Shown here piece by piece: positions 55,286 to 64,000 of a stretch of DNA of 64,000 nucleotides; within the stretch, counting starts at the first letter, position 1; each line of letters starts with the position of its first letter. The position numbers and the translations under genes were made by a program. Under the pieces are notes generated by a model. That model saw only the letters and a list, made by a program, of their open reading frames with translations, did not search any database and had not been told where the DNA came from. Source of the stretch: Nectonema munidae (taxonomy: Eukaryota; Nematomorpha; Nectonematoida; Nectonematidae); contig JAUIRK010000923.1 in NCBI GenBank assembly GCA_030549495.1, positions 248,001-312,000 on the forward strand, written 5' to 3'.

Positions 55286-55933
55286 GTAACCAATCTCTTT
55301 TCTTCATTTTGTCTTCGCCTTTCGCATCCTTTGAATTCTTCTATCTATGTGCACCCTCCACTTCACAATTCTTCCTCTTTAAAGCTTAATCTTTCAGTTC
55401 TTCCTTTTTTTTTATTAAACTTAAAGTAAAAAAGGACGAGTATTGTTAAAAAGAAGGAATTTAATATTGAAATTTAATGTAATGATAGCTAATTCATACA
55501 AAGTAATTTTAAACGCATCTAAAATTATATTAAAAAATACTTTTATAGAAAAAAAAATTAAATTTTACCTTTAAAATATAATGCAAGGAACACTTGTTGA
55601 TCAAATTAAAAACAGACGAATAACGTTATTCAAAATTATAAATAAATGGAATCCCATTTCTACGCGACATGTTGCGCTAATGTCAATAAGAACCGCAAGT
55701 TTCACTGCGGATGAGTGATGTTGCAATCTAAGCTTTCAATTGCCATAGTTAAGAATTGTTTAAGGTCCTCATACTTTATAGGTTTTGATAGATAGTGTAT
55801 TTAAATTCTAAGCGGTTGTTTTCCCTGTCCAACCTCTTGAAGTTTTAGAAGATATCAAAACATGTGATAGATGAGTTTCCGTAACTAAACAATTGAAATT
55901 AGTTTTCATTTTTTAAGCCATCTAATATATTTT

Positions 55934-57057
55934 GAAGAATAACATGTACAAAAAAGAGTTTTTATTTGGAACAAAAAAATTTTAATGCAAATTAAATATT
56001 TCGCTACCTTCAAAGAAGCTGTATCAAACTTGATGAAATAAACCCAAAAGTATCTTCAATGAAAAAAACTTAATTGATATGGTGGAATGCGATTCATGCA
56101 CCTGCGTGTACATTGGCAGGACACAGCGTCCTCTCAAATTTCGCAAGCATGAACACCAAAATAACATCAACAAATTCCTCTCCTTCGATATCCTCCCAAG
56201 TAAGCCTCTCACAGATTCTCCATAGACAATACGATTATCCTACAAAAATCACTTCCCGAAAACCTACCTTTCGTAGAATCATGGCATTCCCACAAACACA
56301 AAGACTCCATCAACAGTAAGCTACCACTCCCCCAAGTTTACTTCAACCTCTCTTAACACACACCAGTGCTCCTCATTAATATTAACAAAAGAAATATTCT
56401 CACCAAGCTAGCAAACATACCGCCGGCAATACACACTATCGCACTGTTTCCCTAACTTTTTTGAGCCGCGACACCAATATTTGCCACCAAGCAAATATTT
56501 AAAAAAACAATTAAATGAAGTATTATAATTAACCGTATTCTTGTAATCCATTAAACATTAAGATGGAAGTAGCAACAGAGGGAAACTGGGCGAACAAGCA
56601 ACAGCAACAATAAAATTTTATTCAGTGTGACAAATGAGCTTACTTTCGAGAACAAATTAAATTCCATCGAGGGTCCAAAGACGACAAGCAAACTCTCGCA
56701 TCGCATTTCATCATCAATTCCGAAAAGTCTTTCTCGCTTTTTGGATTTGATTTCAGTTAATGCCGAAGGAAAACAGAAAGTTTTCAAAATTTAATAATTG
56801 AACCGTGTTAATCAAAGTCGTTCTAATTGAGGGATAACTGTATATTTTTATTATTTCTAAAAAATCTCGCGACATACTTGGAAAGTTTTTGCGACACACG
56901 CAGTTTGGGAAACACTGCACTATCGTATACATCCTCAACCGGTCGCCTACTTCATTTCATCAAGTTTGATAAAGCTTCTTTGAAGAAGCGAAACATATAA
57001 TTTGCATTAAAAACTTTTGTTGCAAATAAAAACTCTTTTTTGTTCATTTTATTCTTC
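55934..57057 (+). mobile_element. Penelope-like element fragment with inverted terminal repeats
   Basis: About 105 bp at 55934-56042 recurs inverted at 56950-57057 (AAAAAAGAGTTTTTATTTG, CAAAGAAGCT-TATCAAACTT). Between them, near 56075-56150, a + strand frame gives CDSCTCVYIGRTQRPLKFRK then HEH, the GIY-YIG endonuclease motif found at the C-terminus of Penelope-like elements. Terminal repeats in tandem or inverted order are known for this group. No reverse transcriptase is present here. A hAT element sits inside. Confidence 0.65.
56442..56917 (-). mobile_element. Young non-autonomous hAT element with perfect target duplication
   Basis: Ends CACTGTTTCCC and GGGAAACACTG, flanked by exact 8 bp copies of cactatcg (56434-56441 and 56918-56925). 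It is 476 bp long. A - strand remnant of a ZBED5-like C-terminal domain remains (TEIKSKKRERLFGIDDEMR, about 56755-56695). It inserted into the Penelope-like fragment. Confidence 0.88.
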
Positions 57058-58230
57058 ATCATTGACTAAATGGAACAGCCTACATTTAATTTCAACTAAT
57101 ATATTTTTCCATTAATTATAGTAACGGTATAAAGCTATGAAATAGATGATAAAAACATACTTTCAAATTTTATATGTATACAAAATTATTCAAAGTCTTT
57201 GGCACTTGTTTACTTTCTCCCATCCCTTTAAAAATAAAATTTAGAAAATGTATCCACACAATATAATTAGATGAATTAAAGAATTGATTAAAATTAATTT
57301 TTTTCTTTTTTTACAAAAATTAAATGGCACTTGCAATGCTACTTATAAAAGGGTGATAGGGGATCGGGAAGTAAGCAATTAAATTTTTTTGTTTTATTCA
57401 ATATAATTGGCATGTTCAAAATCAGCATATGTAAAAAAATTGGAATACAAATTTCAAGGACATTGTTCTAAGAACGAAAAATATTTTTTAACGCTAACAA
57501 GTGTGTAATTATTATTATATTTATATACCTTTTATGCAGTCTAGACAATATTCCAACGTTTTCAACCTGTTCTCACAAGGTCTATTTGAACGCTTTTTCC
57601 CATGAAAATGCCAGTTGGTTCAACCAATATCAAGTTAGATTAGGAATTTGAAGAAAAAATTAATCGCTTCTCTTTCGCGGGTTTTCGTATAGATACGGTT
57701 CCTAAATTTTTGAAACTTAAAATAGTTGTCTTAAACTTTAATTTGAATCAGAAAAATTTACTAGAACTAGCGTTTTTTGCTGAGAAGACGATGAGATAGT
57801 GTACAAAATTAGCAACAATTTGATATATCGCATCGTGAATAAACGTTGAGAAACGCGAAAGTTATGTGCATTTAGATATTTCACCTGTATTTGACTATTG
57901 ATTCTAAAAAGAAGTTGCATATGAAAGCAAATTTGTAAACAGTCAAGTTGCATGAAAGAAATGTAAATCTAATATTTCTATAAATATACACACGATGAAT
58001 TATAATTAAATTTGTTTATACTACACTTTACGAAAGCATAGCAATCAATGTAATTCACATCATGAAATAAAATCAACAACCTTGAACTTGTTTAAAACAA
58101 AATAAAGTAAGCTTTTCAATGTTTTCTCCATGGATGTGACAAGGTTGATACACTGAAGATGCATAAAAAGTGGAAATTAACACAAGACAAAAATTCCTAT
58201 TTTGTAACACCTATCAATATCACAATTTAT
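57058..58230. other. No gene recognised
   Basis: AT-rich. Frames here lack motifs. Confidence 0.45.
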
Positions 58231-58290
58231 CTTGCGGGCCGAATAAACTTACTTCGCGGGTTGGATCTGGCCCACGGGCTGTTTGGACTT
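58231..58290. mobile_element. hAT end fragment
   Basis: GCGGGCC and GCGGG words followed by GGCCCACGGGCTGTTTGGAC resemble the GC-rich right end of the element at 46402-46857. The partner end was not found. Confidence 0.35.
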
Positions 58291-59228
58291 TCTTATAAAA
58301 ACAAGTTAACCACTCGTTGTTTGATTTGCCTGTTGTGAATCATACATGTTTTCCATACATTTTCAAACAGTCTTTTTTATTCCACCTTGCCATGATTTTT
58401 CAATCTCTTGACATTTTGAAACAGTTCTTGATAAGATTTTTAATTCTTCCTTAAATTTGATATAAAAAAGAGATCTTTTTGTATTGAAAGCTTTTTTCAT
58501 TCAAGCCAAATACCATTAAAATTTTCAACATATTTTTGGAATTTTTGATATAACAAATAATTATGCTTATGGAAACGCCATTTTGGGATGCCTTACTTCA
58601 ACTTGGACCAACAAAATAGCCGACCTCGTGTACAAACTTTTTAGGACTGTTTATGGCAAACCTTTCACTATTGCTCGTAGACGGACCTCCTTTTCTTGGT
58701 TCCAGAAAAGGTTTGAGCGTCGTGCCGGTTTTTTACCCTAGTTTTCTTCCTCTGAAGAATTCAAAGGTTTTTACGGTTAGGTAGTGCTCTAGTGACGCGA
58801 TTCTACGTGGTTAGTAATCAAGCTATCACTAGACAATAAGTTTGTTTCCCAAATTGGGCGCGTTCGCGTTAGGATAGTATCGTTCACTCAGATGTATTTA
58901 TATATTGTAACATAAATTCTTGTAAAATAATATATATAACAAGGTATAGCTATTCTTTTGTAACAAGGGCCGGTAGGTGCTTAGTGGGATGGAAAGTCTA
59001 GTTAGACTTGGACTCAGCATTCCGGGCGGGCCACGATATCCGAAAGGATGGGTGCGAACGCCACAAACAACTTAATTAATTAATTAAATTTACTCGTTTT
59101 TACTTCAAATGGGTGAACACCTTAGCCAAACAGTTCCTGGGTGAAGTAAGCATGAGGGTATGGAACTAACAAAAAATGAGTGTCTATCGTAACCAAAAAA
59201 ACGTTTAGCAGAGTTTGTTTGTAGCGGA
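58291..59228. other. Mixed repeat-like sequence, not identified
   Basis: GC-richer patches at 58600-58860 and 58960-59070 suggest old repeats, possibly more of the retroelement next door. No frame or end could be supported. Confidence 0.35.
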
Positions 59229-59640
59229 ACATAGCAGCGCGCGAATAGAATCCAAGATTTCATCTAGAACTTCTTCCCAATGCTTTGTTTCCAGACTCAA
59301 CGCTATAGGTCTTAGTTGAATACCTTTCCAAATGGTTTTGCTGTATCGTTCGCATTGGGCGCTGCCTTATGAGTGATAACAACTAACCCCGGCTGGTTAC
59401 AATTCCTTTGTTTATCAAGAATTCACGTGGTTCGTCTGACATGAACGAGGAACCTCTATCGGTGTGAATATACTCAGGGAAGCCAAATAGATGAAAAAGT
59501 TGTGTTAAACATTTTATCACCGTTGAAGATTAGTATTCGATTCCGTGAAAACGAAAGGAAAACGACTATACGTGTCTAGTACAGAATATAAGCGATGCTT
59601 GTACATGTTGGGAGTGGCCATTTGAAATCTATGTTAACCC
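59229..59640 (-). mobile_element. Fossil Gypsy-like retroelement, integrase part
   Basis: On the - strand a decayed integrase core is visible, including a HTDRGSSFMSDE-like catalytic block near 59460-59425. This fits a Gypsy/Ty3-type element. It is old and broken in several places, and no terminal repeats were found. Confidence 0.6.
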
Positions 59641-59684
59641 ATTTACGGCCAATGTTCCTATTTTGGAACATAAGTAATTTCATC

Positions 59685-59755
59685 TTCGTCTGCTTTTTTC
59701 AATGACTTTGAATATAAATCGTCTGCGTTTTTTTAGATATCGTCTGCTTTGCTTG
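59685..59755. repeat. Dispersed repeat with CGTCTGCTTTTTTC, copy 2
   Basis: Near-identical to 50824-50895 over about 65 bases. It directly follows the integrase fossil, so it may be part of that element. Confidence 0.55.
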
Positions 59756-61640
59756 GCCTTAAATAGGTTAAGTTGATTCAACGCTTTTTTAAGTTCTCGT
59801 TTTGTTATTTCAAAAAAAGGAGGTTTGATTTTAGCACAAGTTAGACACGAAGTAACCATATTTTTGATCTCTTCTATTCAGAGCGAAAGATTCTGTGTCT
59901 TAATAAGATGTGCCATACTCGTTATTCCCGGATGACAAAAGTAAAGTGTCTGCTCCAAGGTTTTGGGCCCCTGGTCTGTATTTGATGTCAAAAACTATAA
60001 TGAACAAAATTGTAAACAACATTTTGCTTGGGGAGGAGGAGGGTAAAAAACTACTGAATTGTTGTCATCTCTGCACTTTCTGGAAAAAAAAATTTCAAAA
60101 ATTTAATATTTGTCCACAATGTCTCTGTGTATAGGTTTATTGTTGAGAACATATATATTGATCAGTAGTGATGGAAGAAATATTTATACTAATCTTTGAT
60201 TCAACAATTTTAATTTTTCTCCTTGAAAAGTAAAAAAAGAAAGTTTGTATCATCACTCATCAGAAAGGGTAATTTTTGTTGCTTTTTTACCTTCATGTAA
60301 GTTACTGACTTGTATTTGATTCAACACGTCTACAATATTCTCTTTTATAATAGATAAAATGATGTCTTTTGAAACGTATAAAAACACTAAGATTGAATGA
60401 TTTTAAAAAATAAAAATGAATAAACACGCACTGTCAGTTTATTTATATATGTTCCCCTCTTCTCTCCCTACTAAAATGAGAATCTTTTCTAGTAAACTAA
60501 AGTATTTAAATGGCGATTTTGTGAAACCCCAGACATCCAGAATAAATTCAAGGCTACTAAAAACCCCTGGCGGATTTAAAGGGGGCGAAACCGGCGTACG
60601 ACCGCCCCCTCTTAAAATTGCATTGCCAATTGCTTAAAAATTTATCTTGATCTAATTCTTTTCGTAGAACTCAAATATTATGATGATTTCTGCAACTCGT
60701 TTTTTTAGATTCAATCTTAGAAGCCCTAAAAAGTTTTTTATGTTCTAATCGTAGTTAAGCGTGATACTTATTACATTTATATTATCCAATTTTTTTTGTA
60801 AATTTATTATTTAAACACATCAAGTTTTACCACATCAATTCACTTTCCAGTTCAATGAATTGCGATAGTTTTAATGCTCTCATTCTTCTTTTCGTTCACA
60901 GATATTCGATTGGATATTGACACCTTTATTTATATGTATGCTAAAAACCTTAATCCTCTTAGTTCTTATCTAGTTACTTTCTTATAATAAACTTATAATT
61001 TTTTGATATATTATTATGATACTCTAAGTTTTATAAAGACTCTACCCTGATTAATATGCTAATATGATATTCTTTATCTAATATTTGCTTTAAAAAAACT
61101 AATTGTTTATATTGATTATTTCAACCTCTTGAGTGCCGGGTGGCGTGCTGTTGCCTGTAAACCAGCTTAGGTGGCTTATTTATGGATGGTGCATCAAAAA
61201 CAACCTGATTTATGAAGTAGTGTGTAGTTGTTTCTCACACGAATCATAACGAATAAATATGAAAATCGTACCTTCTGTATTTTTTTTGAGATTTAAAAAG
61301 TATAATAGTATATTTTTTCGCGCTGAATTTTAATCAATTAATTATATTGGCTCATTAAAAATGGTTGCAAAAAATATTTATAAAATTTATTTCTTCAGCC
61401 AAAATTTTAATAAAATTTTCAGAATTTTTTTACTCCATTTGGATCTAAATTTGTTTATTAAAAATTAAATATTTATTGAAAAAAGAAAAGTAATGAAAGG
61501 TAAACAACTGCAAATAAAAGAAAAAAAGAAAGGTAAATATATAAAAAAAAATAGTTACCATCGGGGACTGACAAAGGGACTTAATTGACTTTTTCTTAAG
61601 TCTCAAATTGTAAGCTGAGTTTTGTATATTTAATTCTTGC
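59756..61640. other. No gene recognised
   Basis: AT-rich. At 60565-60615 a GC-rich block with AGGGGGCG-like and CGCCCCCT words in inverted order looks like a transposon end. The frames at 59910 and 60416 have no motif. Confidence 0.4.
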
Positions 61641-61647
61641 ATGTTGA

Positions 61648-61735
61648 TAAGATAGGGAGGGCGCTAGATTTTGACATTATCAAACCGGGACAAAATGGTA
61701 TCGTAAATATAATCAAGAACAAAAATGTGCACATT
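61648..61735. repeat. Dispersed repeat, copy 2
   Basis: Partner of 49665-49745. The similarity runs about 80 bases, then fades. Confidence 0.5.
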
Positions 61736-62607
61736 TCTTACAAAAACAATTAATATAAAAAATACTTTAAAGAAGATGATTTTTATACCGAAAAGAGAGA
61801 TCAACAGTCACATTTAGAGCTAAATATTTTAAATTCCTTCTTTATAAATCCTCAGGGGTTCCCTTGTTAAACGACATCAAAACAGGGACAATTTTGGAAA
61901 AATTATTATTAATACGATAAACTGTCATCTCTGTGCTAATAAGACTTCACTTTATAAAATTTTGATTTATACATTTTATTTTATTGGAAAAACGAGATTG
62001 AAAATTAAACGTATAATAGAAAAGTAAAATTTAATTGACGAGATGTCATGCGGTGAAATGTTGCAAAACAATGAAAAAAAAATTTTCATAAAAATGATCA
62101 TTTCTAGTTTGTCTGAGATTTGGGGGCATTGAAATTTCTAGTAGCTCCCTCTCCCAATCCACTCAATATGGCTCGATATAGCTCTAGCTCCTTCAAAAGG
62201 ATCTGTCTGTTTGGAAATGTTACTTGATAGATAAGATAACTTTTTAAAATAAATTTAATAAGTGTTTGATTTGTAATAGAACTTGATTTTTAATTTTGTA
62301 GTTCATATAATTGTTTCCGATAGTACAAATGATTTTAAATATTATCTCAACAAAAAGAAAACACTAAAACTTTGATTCAAATAAATTTTCGACCACACTC
62401 TTCTTCATATGAAATCTAGCGTTACAAGAAAGGAAAAGAAGGAATAGCGGATATGCGATAATGGTGCTTTCTTGTTTTTACTTTTGCAACGACAGATTTG
62501 ATCTGAAGAAGACCAGAGTGGTCGAAAATTTATTTGAATACAAGTTTTACTCTTTTCTACTTGTTTGCCTCTTCTAACTTTTATTTTTGACATTTATTTA
62601 CTTGAAG
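61736..62607. other. No gene recognised
   Basis: AT-rich, probably the intron in front of the exon at 62608. Confidence 0.4.
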
Positions 62608-62837
62608 CTGAAGAATGAGTTCCATTTTTTGGAAGATGTTTATCCGCTTACTGGACGTTCTTTTACTTTCCACCATGCTCTCAATCGCTTGAATTCATAT
62701 GTCAATCTTGAAAGGCATGAAGATAAAGTTAATGAACTAAATGCGCACTTGAGAGTGTGTGAAGAAAGAGTGCTTAATTCGGATCACAACGCCAACATTC
62801 AAGCATTGCGCAAATCAATGCCTATTTTTGCGTTTAG
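62608..62837 (+). CDS. Candidate internal exon, unrecognised host gene
   Basis: 230 bp between TTACTTGAAG and GTAACT. It reads LKNEFHFLEDVYPLTGRSFT, then FHHALNRLNSYVNLERHEDK, VNELNAHLRVCEERVLNSDH and NANIQALRKSMPIFAF. The charged heptad-like spacing suggests an alpha-helical segment. Entry phase 0 fits the donor of 55139-55285. It leaves two bases, so another exon should follow beyond the window or near its end. Confidence 0.6.
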
Positions 62838-62948
62838 GTAACTCTGTTCCTTTTTCTCTTTGCTTGTATGTCTTTCCCATCACACAATTTTTGCAGTCTT
62901 ATTTCGTACGTTTTTTAATAGAATGATCACTACCAACAATATATTATA

Positions 62949-63377
62949 CAGTAAGCCCTCTGAAATACGACTTTATTTTTACACCGCTCTTAAACGACTT
63001 GTCTAATCCCTCACATACGACATCAATTTAAAATGTAGATATATTATGTATTGCGAATACATTTTTATTCTATATCTCATGCTAATCATTTTTCTAAAAA
63101 CATTAATTAAAGTTAGTATTATTTTCAATCAATTTTCACTTTTTAAAGTTTTTCATTTCAATAGGATTGATCTTGATGTTAATTTATGCATATTTAATCA
63201 AATTATGTTTTATTTATTTCTTATATAAGATAACTTCTTTATTTTCAATAAAGTAATTCTGTCATGAGGTTATCAAAAAAGGCATAATTTTTGTTTAACC
63301 CCTCTGTAGCGCCTTCTTCTCAAATACGACTTTTTAAATGTGGCTGGATGATTGGTCGTATCTGAGAGGGTCTACTG
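62949..63377. mobile_element. Tigger/pogo-type MITE
   Basis: The left end is CAGTAAGCCCTCTGAAATAC. The right end, inverted, is CAGTAGACCCTCTCAGATAC. TA stands on both sides. CAGTA-GACC-type ends with ACGAC words are typical of Tigger elements. 429 bp with no transposase. Confidence 0.75.
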
Positions 63378-63801
63378 TATATCAGATTAATGTATAGTGG
63401 ATAAATTCAAATTTCTTAAATATTCACTTCTGGTGTCAATGACCCTCTCTCAACTTTACTTCGGATGGAAATCAGCACCATCATTGTACTCTATATAGAA
63501 ATAAAGGATAAATTTATTGATGTGTCAATAAGCAAAATAATCAAAGAAAAAATTTGCCTCCATAAAAAAGAAGAGGAAAAGAATTTATTTTTATAAAAAA
63601 ATCAAATTGATAAAACTGGTTCCAATAAAATAATATTATAGAATTATATATATTATATTTGATGTTTATGATAGGGTATATCTAAAACCTATGGCATAAG
63701 GGTGAGGAGCATTTTCAAATTTACAAATTATTTGTATTTTGAAAGTTATAAGAAATATTTTCCAAATAGAATGAAACTTCTTTATATGGAACACTCTAAG
63801 T
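63378..63801. other. No gene recognised
   Basis: AT-rich. If the exon at 62608 continues, I do not see the next exon here. Confidence 0.4.
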
Positions 63802-64000
63802 CAGTTGTTCCCAACCGGGGATCCATGGACCCCTAGGGGTCCATAGAAGAATTTCAAAGGGTCCATGGAAATTCTACTTCAAACTACTTATGCTGAATCT
63901 CCTTTAATATACTTCTATTTTCCAAATCAATATAAATATATATATTTACAGCTTTTTTAAATAAATATTTTCTTCCCTTTTTTAAAGTTTCATATTTTGA
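63802..64000 (+). mobile_element. Left end of a hAT element, cut by the window
   Basis: CAGTTGTTCCCAACCGGGG is followed by nested GGATCCATGG / CCATGGA and ACCCCTAGGGGT palindromic words, as at the ends of ZBED5-like hAT elements. The rest lies outside the window. Confidence 0.6.

Noticed and set aside
60416-60637. 73-residue open frame ending in a Pro/Gly-rich stretch
   Set aside because: The Pro/Gly part is a GC-rich palindromic transposon-like block; there is no start context or family match.

Overview
The window looks like a piece of a large, AT-rich, transposon-loaded arthropod nuclear genome. A small crustacean such as a copepod would fit, but I infer this from the gene content and repeat families and no sequence shown here proves it. 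Genes have small exons, GT-AG introns and long repeat-filled introns. There are no bacterial features, no CRISPR array and no rRNA.

Two host genes can be rebuilt exon by exon because their splice phases join. (1) A homeobox gene on the + strand (about 1360-6102) has three coding exons giving 257 aa. Its divergent homeodomain is cut by an intron between homeodomain residues 44 and 45. Its introns hold an old multicopy-gene relic and an RTE-like LINE fragment. (2) A complete peptidylglycine alpha-hydroxylating monooxygenase gene (PHM, the copper enzyme that begins neuropeptide C-terminal amidation) runs on the - strand from 39446 down to 7489. It has twelve coding exons, 342 aa, a signal peptide and all six copper ligands. 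The two genes are convergent (tail to tail), about 1.3 kb apart. Most of the window from 7.5 to 39.4 kb is therefore PHM introns.

The PHM introns hold, from low to high coordinates: a fossil DIRS-like retroelement with a 1.2 kb hAT element inside it; an RTE-like LINE with a MITE inside it; a fold-back Tc1/mariner-like element; a nearly full Jockey-like LINE with a (TCTTA)n tail; a Penelope-like RT scrap; two degenerate tandem arrays; a hAT relic; and a FLYWCH-type MULE (35.6-39.1 kb) with its own small introns. Two exon-like open segments on the PHM strand (21874-22089 and 22762-22862) and a pair of exon-like segments on the + strand (33.7-34.1 kb) are unexplained.

From 39.9 kb to the end the window is mostly transposons: several hAT families (a ZBED5-like copy at 43.0-45.6 kb, a KIAA1586-like relic at 47.6-48.2 kb, a 2.07 kb element at 50.9-53.0 kb, and small non-autonomous copies at 46.4, 54.5, 56.4 and 63.8 kb), a MITE with 55 bp inverted ends, a Penelope-like element with inverted terminal repeats carrying a young hAT insertion, a Gypsy-like integrase fossil, and a Tigger/pogo-type MITE. 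Two + strand segments (55139-55285 and 62608-62837) look like exons of one unrecognised host gene, joined in phase.
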